A stretch of 64,000 nt of DNA from Pseudorasbora parva (lineage: Eukaryota > Chordata > Actinopteri > Cypriniformes > Gobionidae), in the NCBI RefSeq assembly GCF_024679245.1, contig NC_090180.1, positions 10,934,507 to 10,998,506 of the forward strand. The letters are read 5' to 3'. The translations under genes and the position numbers were made by a program. Shown here piece after piece: positions 53,425 through 63,613 of the stretch. The first letter of the stretch is position 1, and each line of letters starts with the position of its first letter. Under the pieces are notes generated by a model, which saw only the letters and a list, made by a program, of their open reading frames with translations, searched no databases and was not told the origin of the DNA.

Positions 53425-53720
53425 CAAAAGTATTTACTCACCAAGGCTGCATTTAGTTGATCAAAAAAATAAATATTGTTAAATATTATTACAATTTAAA
53501 ATAACTGTTTTCTATTTTAAAATGTAATTATACCTGTAATGGCAAAACTGAAGTTTAAGCATCATTGCGCGTCTTGAGTGTCACGTGATACAAAAAACAT
53601 TTCATATCACAGCTGAAAAAAGCTGTGCTAAATATTTTTATGGAAACAGTGATACTTTTTTTTCAGGATCCTTAAAAGTAATTAATGTGAAAGCATTGAT
53701 TTATTTAACAAAATCTTACT
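53425..53720 (+). repeat. Dispersed repeat R1, forward copy
   Basis: caaggctgcatttagttgat, cctgtaatggcaaaactgaa, gagtgtcacgtgata and aaacagtgatacttttttt follow the R1 order. The ends are eroded. Confidence 0.7.
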
Positions 53721-54702
53721 AACAGTAAACGGTATGCAGTCATTATCGCAAATTTATAATGAGGAATTTTTCTCGACTGCACAAAGTGGGCAAGACAATA
53801 TTTGAGTTAAAATTATTTTATGATCTACCTTTTAGTTTTCGCCTGTTACAATGTACACAAATCTAAACAACAAGACAAACGCTACAAAAACATTACAGTA
53901 TACCCCAGATAACGGAGACTCTTGTGTTTATATAGGCTATCAGACCAAAACTGTTGTAATAGAATAGAAACAGGCTACTCACATGTCTAGTTTCACATCG
54001 CGTTCATGACCGTATTGTATTTATAGTACACATCCTTTATTGCTTGTGTGAAATGGTTACACACAATGTAAATATTAAAGCCTATTGATTGGCTATAGCC
54101 TGTGTATTAATATGTTTTTGGAGTAAAATCATTAAATTATATGTTTGGAACAAACGTATTATATTACGTTAATTGAAATAGGCTACTTACACTGTTTCCC
54201 ACAAAACGTTCTGTGAATGTTTACAGATAGATCTACTTCTACAAGTGTGTGTCTGTGCGCTTGCATATGTTATTATTTTGGATGAAAGGGGGATAGATAA
54301 TGAGGTGTAATGGAAGAAATGTGCTATGATGTTCAAGAGAAGCAGTAACTGCAGGCAGTATGCAGTGCATATGGAATTCATCAGAGATGAGGAGTGTCTG
54401 CAGTCCTGTGCTTGGCAAGGGATCTGCCACAACTACTGCCCCTGGACCCCGGGAGGGCTAGTATGTTTTTACTCATCCTGTGAGGGAGAAAAAGTGAAAA
54501 TAAGTTCAATTTTCCCATGCACATTGATAATTCGTGACAGACAACATATTGGTTTTGTGCATGTTTTTGGAGCTAGCAACATCCTACCGTCGAACGACGG
54601 CGTTCAGTGTTAGCTCTACCTGTTGGTGGGACTCGTCACTCGACAGCACAACATTTTCTAAATTATTGTTGAAATAGGGAAAGCTAAAGTCTAACAATTT
54701 AC
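53721..54702. other. Nothing firmly recognised
   Basis: About 54326-54470 is GC-richer with open frames on both strands, but no clear pair of splice sites supports an exon. Confidence 0.3.
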
Positions 54703-55218
54703 AATAAGGTCTGATTTAGCATTTGTTAATGTATTAACTAACATGAGCTAACAATGAGCAATAGGCTACATTTGTTAATAGCCTATTTATTCATCTTTTT
54801 AAAGGCCTATAGTTCGTGTTAGTTCACAGTGCATTAAACGGATAGTTCCCCCAACAAATAAAAATCCTGTCATCGTTTACTCACCCTCAAGTTGTTCCAA
54901 ACCTGTATAAGTTTCTTTTTGTTCTGCTGAACACAAAATTATGACATTTAGAAGAATGTTCGTAACAAAGCGCTTTGTTTTTGCAGATGACTGCCATAAT
55001 AATTTTTGTCCTTCTATGATAGTCAATGGTTGCTCTATTTGCTTGGTTACAAACATTCTTCAAAATCTCTTTTGTGTTTAGCAGAAGAAAGAAACTCATA
55101 CAGGTTTGAAACAACTTGAGGGTGAGTTAGTTTTAAAAAATGTACAGATTAATAAATGCTGTAGAAGTTTTGTTCATTCTTCTTGTTTGTTAACTAATGA
55201 AACCTTATAGTAAAGCAT
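54703..55218 (+). repeat. Dispersed repeat R3, interrupted by a fold-back element
   Basis: The left half runs acaatttacaataaggtctg, taatgtattaactaacatga, ttcacagtgcattaa. The right half resumes at 55137 with aatgtacagattaataaatg, ttgttaactaatgaaacctt and tagtaaagcatta. The TTAA at the break is duplicated. Confidence 0.65.
54838..55132. mobile_element. TTAA-flanked fold-back element nested in R3
   Basis: TTAA at 54834-54837 and 55133-55136. Paired arms include actcaccctcaagttgttcc against acaacttgagggtgagt, and aacctgtataagtttctttt against a gaaactcatacaggttt counterpart. About 295 bp. Confidence 0.82.
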
Positions 55219-55788
55219 TACTAAGAAGTCTGATTCTTTCAGATGTTACTATGCTGTGCACTTAGTTAGTTTTAGAATGGATTTTGTATAAGATTCCTGA
55301 TGGTTTAATGAACTGTTTACCTTAACATTTAGAATAATTTTACACACAGTAAGACTAAGTGTGCACACAGTTGGCATGGACAAAGCAACACAGGTGTGAA
55401 TCAGGAAAAAGTATATCAGCGATCACTCTATCAGGACATTCCACAAGGGTGTGCTGTTACTTGTGAACTGTGATGTTGAGTCATTTAAGTTCAGATTTAG
55501 AAAAACAAAGATATCGTGGCACATTCTGGAAATAGATGAATGGCACAGCAATTTGTCCGAGACCAGGCAATCAAAATGTGCTTGTAATTTCATTGTTAAC
55601 TGGTGACTAACTGATGACTAACACTGTTAGGATCAATTAAAAAAAGAATGACTCTAAACGCATTGTGTAAATCTGTGAACGGCATGATGTGCCAAACATG
55701 CGGCATTAATCAGTGACTCACAGCTTTCTTTTGGCAGACATCTGCAGACTATTCAAATTTACTTAAAATATTTACAAGAAATGTACAC
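55219..55788. other. Nothing recognised
   Basis: No supported feature. Confidence 0.35.
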
Positions 55789-56265
55789 TACTGTTCGAAA
55801 GTTTGGGGTCAGTAACATTTTATTTCCTGAAAGAAATAATTAATTTTATTCAGCAGGATGCATTCAAGTGATCAAAATTGAGAGTAAAAAATGTATAGGC
55901 CTATAATGTTACAAAGCAGTTATATTAAATAAATGCTGTTCTTTTTAACTCTCTTTCATCACATAATTTCCACAAAAATGTTATGCAGCACAACATTGAT
56001 CATTATAAGAAACATTTCTTGAGCATCAAATCAGCATATTAGAATGATTTCTGAAGGATCATGTGACACTGAAGACTGGAGTAATGATGCTAAAAGTTCA
56101 GCTTTGCCATCACAGGAATAAATTACATTTGAAAATATATTACAATAAAAATATTTTAATTGTAATAATATTTCACATTATTACTTTTTTACTTCAATAA
56201 AATAACATCATTGGTGAGCATAAGAGGTTTTTAAAATCATCTTACAACCCCAAACTAAACACTGC
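55789..56265 (-). repeat. Dispersed repeat R1, near-complete reverse copy
   Basis: It starts tactgttcgaaagtttgggg and ends caaccccaaact, the inverted ends of R1. In between lie gcatcaaatcagcatattag, aaggatcatgtgacactgaa and agctttgccatcacaggaat. Confidence 0.8.
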
Positions 56266-57546
56266 TTTCAGAGTTCCAACCCCCAATATCTAATCTGGGC
56301 CTACTGTATATCCCGATTCATGAGAATGTCATGTCACAAATAAGGATTGGTTGCCTAAATTATAAATTTAAATCAAAACACTTCAGTTTGAAATAGGTAC
56401 TGTTTATCAATTAATTATGAACTCTATATCCCCCAGTTCACAGACAAGGCTTAAACCAATAGTCCCAGAATAAAATGCATTTGAGCTGTTTTAACTTGAA
56501 CTGACAGATCTTAAAATATAACAGTGCCATTGTTTTGATGCACACCAGAAACTGTTTTTCTTGGGCACATTTATAAAAGCTACATAAATAAATTGAACTA
56601 GGCCTAATCGTTCAGTCTTTCTAACTGATACTAAGACAAAGAAACTTTATCCTCTGTGGAAAAAGTTCTAATAGTTTCTGTTACGTCTCTAAAGTGCTGG
56701 CTGTTAGATTAGGCTGATTCTCTAACGTTGAATGTGAAATGAAATTACTATTAAATTATCATTAGATATTTAGACTATTAGGCCCTGTCCTAAATGGCAC
56801 ACATTATATCATATGCACTTATGTTACTTATAATGGCTGCCACGTGCGTGTGTCTGTTAAAGTGTCAATTAAATAAAAGCAAAAAAAAAAATGTTTTTGG
56901 CTTCTAGTATGAATATGTTAGCCATACTGTTATCTATAACTAGTGTGCTCCAAAACAAGGACACAATTTGCATTTAAAATATATAAGCATTCAAAACTTA
57001 CAGTTTCTCACTTCAGCCAATATGGATCAATGATTTTGGTGACATCACTCTTCAGCTTCTCATCAGACTTTCTGTTCAATCAAATGCTCTCTAGAATCGA
57101 AAGCACCCCCCACCCCCATATTATAAATAGATGCTGAAGCTGTGAATAAAATCGGTCAATTGTTCAAATATTTACTATTTTCTACATGGTGAATGGCACA
57201 TAGTGCACTATATAGGGAATAGGGAACGGTTCAGACAGTGTAAATATACTTTCAGTTGAGGCGAATGAAGTCTGGTTTCATATTAATGTTATACGCAGTG
57301 CACACACAGTCTGCTCCTTTGTCACAAGTTGGCACAGACCAAAACACTTGGATCCTTTCAATTGCTATTTAGAATGCTATTTTAAAAAGCGATATGGAGA
57401 GTATTAGGAGGAGAAAAGATTAGAGACTAGGAGGAAACTGCTCAAGGGCTCCAGCCAAGCTGTGATATCAACTAAATGTTATTGGCCATTTAAAAAAGGG
57501 GAGGAGCTTCGATATGTCCCCCCCAGTCTTCCTGTTTTAGTGGCAA
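56266..57546. other. Nothing recognised
   Basis: AT-rich sequence. A short C-rich run lies near 57106-57117. Confidence 0.35.
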
Positions 57547-57550
57547 TTAA

Positions 57551-58562
57551 AGCAGCACTAGGTAACTTTTTAACCTTCATAATATATTTTTTGAGACTCT
57601 TGTGATGATAAATCGACTTACAATAGGTTGAATGACACGTCTGCCATAGCCTGATGGGGTCTGTATCGTTTTTAATCGTACTTTTAAACTTCGGGTTTCG
57701 GGTAGTAGCCCGAGAACAAAAAGAACTACAAAATTTGACTGCTTTACGGCATATACGTCACTTCCACCAACACCCACACTTCCTTAAATTCGGACGTGCG
57801 AGCCCAACTTTGTTCGTCGGATAATATAGTCATGTCCGAAGCAGCAGAGACAAATAAGAAAGAAAAGGTTTTGTTGGAGGAAAGCAATAAGAGGAAACAA
57901 AAGTGATGGGATTAAAGGCAGGACGAGGATCAACATTGGACCAGCGTTTGCTCGTCGGCGTGAGCTGAAGGAGGCGTGCCCGACCGATGCTGTCATGCTT
58001 GTTACGGTGATTACCTACCACTCAAACATTGAACTGAAGTATCATACAGATTCTGTAAAACGGTAACCAATAGACTACTATAATGACGCTGGCTTGTAAA
58101 CGTGAGCATCGTGATTATTTGGCGTTTGAAAAAAATAAAACCCATGAAATTATATTCATATGACATGCTGAAACATGCCAGTGCCACTGACTGTAACGTT
58201 ACCTGGGATGAAGACATTTCACACGCGACGCCAGAAGAACTCTTACTCTTCTTGCAGTGTTCAGGGGAACTGTTAGTGCTGCACCGACCCGCGGCGCCAC
58301 TTTTATGAAGTTATTTGGCCCGCACCGCACCACTGTATATATTTTTACAACCCGCACCCGCGACCATTAAATAGACATACGGGGTCCGCGGGTTGAGACG
58401 ACCCACGCATCACTAGTTCAGGGCTATCAGGGTTGTCATGTCAACAAATGCATGCGATGGCATCCCCTGTTGTAGGATGACAGATCTTACGACAGTAGTT
58501 GAGGACATTATTTTTTCCAAACTGTAGGGGGACCCCGAGAGCAAAAGTAGCCAAGTGCTGCT
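57551..58562. mobile_element. TTAA-flanked TIR element, 1012 bp
   Basis: TTAA at 57547-57550 and 58563-58566. The left end agcagcactaggtaactttt is inverted at the right as gcaaaagtagccaagtgctgct (imperfect). It is richer in CpG than its surroundings. Short frames inside show no transposase similarity, so it looks non-autonomous. Kolobok- or piggyBac-like assignment rests only on TTAA. Confidence 0.8.
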
Positions 58563-58566
58563 TTAA

Positions 58567-59217
58567 TCACATCAGAACTTTGAATAATGTTTCAAGGCAC
58601 TTCAGTGGGCCTTTATTTGTCCTTGAGGCCATAGGGTGTCCTATCAGAAGGGCTCACGCGAGCGACCCATGTGAGGTAGCATGTACCCTTGTTGGGAGGT
58701 CAATGAGGGGTTAATAAAGACCATCAAAAGTGATTCATTTGTGTGAGAAAAATATCTGTATTTACAACTTCATACACTAACTAGCTTCCGACAGACGGCC
58801 ATGTGCATTGATGTATGGCGAAAGAGTAACCCCTGACCTGACACGATATATTGACAAACTTGGAAGCGCAGAGGATAGAGCAAAACAGAACACCAGTCAT
58901 GTATTAGAAGTCTAAAACGATGATTTTGAAAGAGAAATACCAGAGGATTTCGATATAAGAGGGGTTTGAGTTTGTTGCTCAGCCCTAAACCACGTGAGGC
59001 ATCAAAGCGTGCGATACTCCTACATCCTCCGTCATACAGGTTATTCTTTTGCCATAAATCGACTTGCATAGGGCATCTGCCAGAAGCTAGTTATTTAAGT
59101 TTTTTAAGTTTTAAATGTGGATATTTCTCGTACACACGCATTGCTTCGCTTCAGAAGGCCTTTATTAACCCCCCCGGAGCCGTGTGGATTACTTTTATGA
59201 TGGATAGGCAGTGGACT
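58567..59217. other. Nothing recognised
   Basis: Short frames on both strands. No supported feature. Confidence 0.3.
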
Positions 59218-59455
59218 GCATGGGGGGCAGTGGCTCAGTGGTTCCTGTAGGTTGTCTACAAACCAGAAGGTGGTTCAAGTATCGAGGTGTCCATGAGCAG
59301 GACACCCAACCCCAGCTGCTCCTGACGTGCTGGATGGCGCCTTGCATGGCTGACACCGCCGTCAGTGTATGAAAGGGTGAATGTGAGGCAATATGTAAAG
59401 TGCTTTGGACGGCCATAGGTCTGTTGAAAGCACTATATAAATCCAGTCCATGTAC
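59218..59455 (+). repeat. tRNA-derived SINE-like retroposon
   Basis: The head has an A-box-like tggctcagtgg (59230) and a B-box-like ggttcaagtatcg (59272), the internal RNA polymerase III promoter pattern of tRNA-derived SINEs. The tail gtaaagtgctttggacg and aaagcactatataaatcc is typical of fish SINE or LINE 3' ends. The copy is diverged. Confidence 0.65.
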
Positions 59456-59544
59456 GGACTTCAAAACATGAACAACCATTCACTCCTATAAAGCTTGGAA
59501 GAGCCAGGATATTTGTTTTATATAACTCTATATTTGTCTGAAAG

Positions 59545-59623
59545 AAAAATGTCATATACACCTAGGATGACTTGAGGGTGAGTAAATCATGGGGTAATTT
59601 TGATTTTTGGTTGAACTACCCCT
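59545..59623 (+). repeat. Right end of a TTAA-type fold-back element
   Basis: gatgacttgagggtgagtaa and tttttggttgaactacccc are followed by TTAA at 59624-59627. The left half is missing. Confidence 0.7.
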
Positions 59624-59775
59624 TTAAGCCTTGTCTGTGACACCAAGGGTTGGCATCTCGCCCAACAAGTGAAAAATAACCAGAATATCTGCTGACATCT
59701 AGTGGTAAAAATACAAACATCACAGGATAAATGTTACCGCTCAAGATATGTGTACATTGGACGCAAGAACACTAT

Positions 59776-60417
59776 GGGTGCTTCTCAATATCCCTCTTTG
59801 TTTCCTCGCTCCTCCGTCCTCCATCCTATGACCCGGAAACCGATGGAGCTAGTGAGGAGGCGAGGATGGAGGAGAGAGGAGGCTTCCTGAGGAGTCGTGA
59901 GCGAGGATAGGTGTATCCTTTGCGGAAGTGTTTTATCGACTAGCATTAATTCTCCTCCATCGTGCCAGTTTATTCATTATTATTAATATGTTTACATGTA
60001 CAAGACACAAATGTTTATCAAATAACAACACCTGACAGTTGCAGAATTATCAAAGCACAAGAAAATTAAAGAAACAAATAGGTAAACTAATGCTATATAA
60101 CGAATAAAAAGCAGTTAATAACTGGAATTCGTTGTTAATAATAACTGGTAATATTTATTAAAATATGGACAAATGTGATATTTTGTGGAGGTTGACGCTT
60201 ACAATATAAATAGTTATCTCTAATGTTCAAGAGTCCCGACTAAATCCAGCGGAGCAGTCACCATTAATTGACAACGCTTTAAAGTGACGTTAAAGGGAGC
60301 GATGATATCATTTCACTTAATTCAATTCATCCGTCCTCGCGTCTTTTCCTCGCATCCTGAAGGAAAGGAAGGTAGGAAAGGAAACGAGTAGGCACAAATA
60401 AGAATTGGGAAGAACCC
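59776..60417. repeat. Miniature inverted-repeat element, 642 bp
   Basis: Left gggtgcttctcaatatccct and right agaattgggaagaaccc are imperfect inverted copies. The inner regions are rich in tcctcgctcctccgtcctcc on one side and ggaaaggaaggtaggaaagg on the other. tat lies on both sides, a possible 3-bp duplication. Class unknown. Confidence 0.6.
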
Positions 60418-60675
60418 TATATGTGGAAGGTTTGCCAAAGAATTATACTAATTAACTCACACACCGAAATAAAAGCTAGTAAATTAACATTTTGGCATTG
60501 ATCAGTGCACATTAGAACGCTTGGATATACCCAAACACCTCCCCCAAATGCCCTGAAATGAAAATACTTGAATTGATTCAATCTTGTTGTTTGTCGTGAA
60601 CACTCATATCACATACATGTTTTAAAAATAAATTAAAAAAAAAAGTCAAACACAATCATTAATATGAAAAACAGG

Positions 60676-60681
60676 TTTATT
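60676..60681 (-). terminator. Poly(A) signal for selenof
   Basis: AATAAA on the minus strand, about 130 bases beyond the SECIS hairpin and about 520 beyond the stop codon. Confidence 0.65.
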
Positions 60682-60794
60682 TGTGTGTGCACTAATGAAA
60701 TCGAGTTTAAATTAAATTTTCAACAATGAACAGATTCCACCTTCTCATACTGGGGTAGATCTTGGAAGATTTCCACCATAACAGCACGCTAAGA

Positions 60795-60868
60795 GAGTTA
60801 CACGGGGTCTTCAGGCCTCACATTCCAGGGACTGGTTTACTGTCAGGCCTTCACTAATGTGCAAATCT
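60795..60868 (-). promoter_or_regulatory. SECIS element in the selenof 3' UTR
   Basis: A SECIS hairpin recruits SECISBP2 and the selenocysteine elongation factor so that UGA is read as selenocysteine. On the minus strand the core (60854-60810) reads GTGA, then helix GGCCT with partner AGGCC, then ACA with partner TGT, an AAA apical loop, a mini-helix CCAG-TCC-CTGG, and TGAA on the 3' side. The TGA/GA pair gives the non-Watson-Crick quartet, AAA is the conserved unpaired loop, and the extra mini-helix marks form 2. The first base is G rather than the common A. The basal helix I is less clear. It lies roughly 550 nt after the UGA codon. Confidence 0.85.
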
Positions 60869-61201
60869 ACAAGAGCATGAGCTAGGGGGGAGTCAGACAA
60901 GCTTTACCAAACCAGCACATTCAACACGCTTTACTCTTTTCACTGGGACACAAGATGTAAAAAAGCCCTCAGCATATTCAAAAACAAAATGTATCAGAAA
61001 CATCAGCTCAAAATAAGTACAGTATGTCCTGATCACTTAACCCAAACGCTGCTGCTTATACTTAAAAATAATTCATTCAAAATGTGTTTTTAACGTCCAT
61101 TATTGAGCACAAAAATGAATAGTGGTCCTTCTATCAGTTTCAGATTTATAACAAAAAAAGCAAAATGTGAAAAATCTGACTTTACATATGAAACTGTGAT
61201 T

Positions 61202-61333
61202 TTAAATTCGTTCTAACTTCTCACTAAGAAATTCTTCAACGCTGTCTGTGTTCCACTTGAGGATGCTGAGCTCCTCAGCAATGTTCCCGTTATCGTCCAG
61301 CAGCTTTAGTACAGGGTCCGAGCCTCTCACATA
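61202..61333 (-). CDS. selenof: selenof terminal coding exon
   Basis: 43 codons from YVRGSDPVLKLL to SEKLERI, then TAA. The acceptor is gcatttcttccag. Confidence 0.95.
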   Translation of the reverse strand, partial: YVRGSDPVLKLLDDNGNIAEELSILKWNTDSVEEFLSEKLERI

Positions 61334-62787
61334 CTGGAAGAAATGCAAAACAGGCGTCAGGAATTAAGCAGTGTTTAACGTATAATAGTAATATTCTTTT
61401 TTTCTGAAAAATATTATTATTTTTGCACAAAATAATACATTCACACACAGTACTGTTCAAAAGTTTGGGGCCTGTAAGATTTTTTAATAGGTTTTTGAGA
61501 GAAGAAAACATTTTTTAACCAGGGCTGCATTTACTGAAAAAAATCCTGTAAACTGTAATATTGTGAAATACTATTACTATTTCTTTTTAAATAGGTTTTA
61601 AAATGTAATTTATTCCTGTGATGGCAAATCTGCATTTTCAGCATCATCATTACTCCAGTCTTCAGCGTCACATGATCCTTCAGACATCATTCTAATAGGC
61701 TGATTTGATGCTCAAGAAACATTTATTATTATCAATATTGATAACAGTTGTGCTGCTTAATATTTTTGTGGAAACCTCGATAATCTTTTTTTTATTCAGG
61801 AATCTTTGATGCATAGAATCAAATAACAGCATTTCATTTTTTATATATAGATTTACTGGCTCTTTTGATCAATGAAAATCATATGTGGTAATAAAAGCAT
61901 TTACGTCTTTCATAAATCTTACCCCAACCTTTTGAACGGTAATATATAGGGCCATGATTAATAATAACTAAAATATTTAGCACAAAAATACTTACCTTGA
62001 TTTGAAGACCCCTGAACATTTTTGGCTTGTCACTCCTGACAAAAGCTGAAGGGAAAGACAAAAAATACTGCTTTGTAACAAGTGTGCAAAAGCAAACACT
62101 ATGTGCTACACAACAACAGCTGAATTGTTGTAACAGCTGCTACAAAAGAACAAAAAAAGGCCCCTTTGAAGTACCATGGTTTATTTAGCTACATGTGCCA
62201 TTTTTGTATAATCATCAACAAGAAATATGAAGTAGCAGTTACTCATATATGAGGCCAAATCTACCTTGGACTTGAGGGAACCTCCCCAATTTTCATCCAC
62301 AGACCTCAAGGATGGCTCCTGGGTAGAGCTGTCAAATAAATCAATGACAAATGCACATTAATGTGAGTTTAAATAAAAAGGTGACAGAACTAGAAACAAA
62401 AACATGGGTGTACATCATAAGGACTTGTCAAGTGATATAAGAGCAAACCATGGCCGTTGGCTTGTTGTAAATAAATGTTTGTGCTGTGACAAAAGGTTTC
62501 ACCCATTTTCCCATTGTTTAGGGGGGTAAAACAGCAGGAAAGCATCATTAAAGCTCCAGCACTCACAGCAGTTCACTGTTGGAAATGACCTTGCCGTTTG
62601 GCACAGACGCAGAACTCACCTTCCTAGACTCCAGCTGAGCCTCCTCTTGGCAGCACTGCCTGCATGGAAGGTCTAACTGGTTCAGGCTGAACTGCCCCAG
62701 GAGGTCACAGGAGCTACACAGGAGATTGCTGGAGAAGCCCACCTCCCTGCACGCCTCGGAGGAGAGCTCTGCTCCATAAGACGCCAA
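61202..62787 (-). CDS. selenof: Selenoprotein F (15-kDa selenoprotein), four mature-protein exons
   Basis: Exons on the minus strand: 62787-62620, 62328-62265, 62045-61996, 61333-61202 (stop TAA 61204-61202). Together they give 137 residues, the size of the mature vertebrate protein. SELENOF is an ER-lumen thioredoxin-like protein bound to UGGT that takes part in glycoprotein folding control. Seen: a cysteine-rich UGGT-binding part (AELSSEACREVGFSSNLLC, then SSC and CRQCC, six Cys in all); the redox motif C-G-U, where U is TGA at 62295-62293; and the thioredoxin-like fold with AFVRSDKPKMFRGLQIK and LLDDNGNIAEELSILKW, ending EEFLSEKLERI. All junctions have GT-AG and intact phase (0, 1, 0). A SECIS lies in the 3' UTR. 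A bacterial-style reading would stop at the TGA. The signal-peptide start is unresolved and is treated separately. Confidence 0.96.
61451..61941 (+). repeat. Dispersed repeat R1, full-length copy in a selenof intron
   Basis: The end tactgttcaaaagtttgggg is inverted at the other end as ccccaaccttttgaacggta, so R1 is a terminal-inverted-repeat DNA element of about 490 bp. It has no coding capacity. It fills most of the last selenof intron (61334-61995). Confidence 0.85.
61996..62045 (-). CDS. selenof: selenof exon 4
   Basis: 50 bp encoding AFVRSDKPKMFRGLQIK with the split first codon. Acceptor ctttcccttcag, donor AAG|gtaagt, both strong. Confidence 0.95.
62265..62328 (-). CDS. selenof: selenof exon with the selenocysteine codon
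   Basis: 64 bp encoding LYPGAILEVCG-Sec-KLGRFPQVQ plus one base. Acceptor atttgacag, donor CAAG|gtagat. The TGA is kept in frame and every neighbouring residue matches the known family motif, so it is a true Sec codon rather than a mutation. Confidence 0.95.
62293..62295 (-). other. selenof: UGA selenocysteine codon
   Basis: TGA on the minus strand, between GGA and AAA, directly after Cys-Gly. It is decoded as selenocysteine with the help of the SECIS at 60810-60854. Confidence 0.93.
62620..62787 (-). CDS. selenof: selenof exon: cysteine-rich UGGT-binding part
   Basis: 56 codons from LASYGAELSS to QLESRK. The acceptor is ggctcag at 62788-62789 and the donor is AAG|gtgagt. The frame stays open upstream of the acceptor to 62916, which leaves room for a start within the same exon. 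Confidence 0.9.
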
Positions 62788-62916
62788 CTGAGCCGGGAAA
62801 ATTAGACCATAGTTTAAGATACTTAACATTGAAAACAAGCAGATGTAATAGAGTGGTTCAAGTATGCCATCACTTTGTAGGCCAAACCACAGACGGTACC
62901 TTCGCTTCAAACTCAT
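62788..62916 (-). CDS. selenof: Possible 5' extension of selenof encoding a signal peptide
   Basis: The frame of the cysteine-rich exon stays open upstream without a stop to an ATG at 62916. A nearer ATG at 62829 would give MLSILNYGLIFPAQ joined to LASYGAE, a short hydrophobic segment with a plausible signal-peptidase site. The known protein needs an ER signal here. The alternative is that this is intron sequence and the signal exon lies elsewhere. The start context of 62829 is weak (T at -3). Confidence 0.3.
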
Positions 62917-62971
62917 TTTTTATTGTATGTGTTTTATGTTTTTATTCTAAAACAAAATTCATTAGTATTAC

Positions 62972-62980
62972 CTCACTCAT
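62972..62980 (-). other. Alternative short first exon for selenof (ATGAGTGAG|gtaata)
   Basis: A good donor follows three codons, M-S-E, in phase 0 with the next exon. This would give no signal peptide, so it is an unlikely protein start. It could be part of a leader. Confidence 0.15.
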
Positions 62981-63394
62981 GATTTTTTTTAAAGCTGTTA
63001 CGTGTTTTGATAACGGCGGTTGCTAAAAACTGGCTAAATGGGATTAATGGGATACATGCATTGGCTGCATTTATCGCTAATCTCGAGGAGATTAAACATC
63101 ACACCAAACAGGTAACCTCAGTCTGCTTTTACAGCATCGTTATGCTCATAATTGTGCTCTTATAAACTATTCTAACTCAAACGTTTCTGGGAAAATGTTT
63201 GAGATAAAAACAGTGACAGTGAAGTCGAACGACCGCGGTGTAGTTCGTTTATTGCCCACCTTTAACTTCTGGCAACTGCATTTAGGCTTCAAATTCATTA
63301 AAGTTGTGTTCATCTGTGATAATTATCTTGATTGACAAAAAACTAACTCTGATCACAGTCAGAGCTTGATCCAAAAGCCTTATGGGAAAATCCT

Positions 63395-63462
63395 ATTGGC
63401 TTTTTTTCTCTCAAGGGAACTAGTGTGATGGGAACTGCCGGTTGGCCTACAAAGTGACGTCA
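63395..63462. promoter_or_regulatory. Possible divergent promoter: CCAAT box and CRE-like site
   Basis: ATTGG (an inverted CCAAT) at 63395-63399 and a perfect TGACGTCA at 63455-63462. These lie between selenof on the minus strand and a possible plus-strand first exon at 63577. Promoter function is inferred from the motifs only. Confidence 0.35.
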
Positions 63463-63576
63463 TACCGGCACCACTCTATTCTCTAAGCACTAACACCAGT
63501 TGAACTTTAAGTCAACTTTGCAAACCTGTTGGAAATTCTCAGCTGTTCACTTTGATTTTAATGACCCTCAAATGCC

Positions 63577-63613
63577 ATGCCAAAGAAAAAGGCAAATGTG
63601 GCGTCAAGCACAG
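63577..63613 (+). CDS. Possible first coding exon of a divergent gene
   Basis: ATG at 63577 gives MPKKKANVASST and then a G before gtgcatg, a moderate splice donor. It follows the CRE and CCAAT motifs by about 115 bases. In mammals HS2ST1 is divergent from SELENOF, but this N-terminus does not look like HS2ST1. The rest of the gene would be beyond the window. A second plus-strand possibility is 63038-63111, ending CAG|gtaacc. Confidence 0.2.

Noticed and set aside
54326..54613. 95-codon plus frame with several Cys
   Set aside because: The opposite strand is also open and no acceptor and donor pair frames it convincingly.
60721..60780. Alternative SECIS start at an ATGA on the minus strand near 60745
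   Set aside because: The following bases do not form the helix, AA loop and GA quartet in the right spacing.
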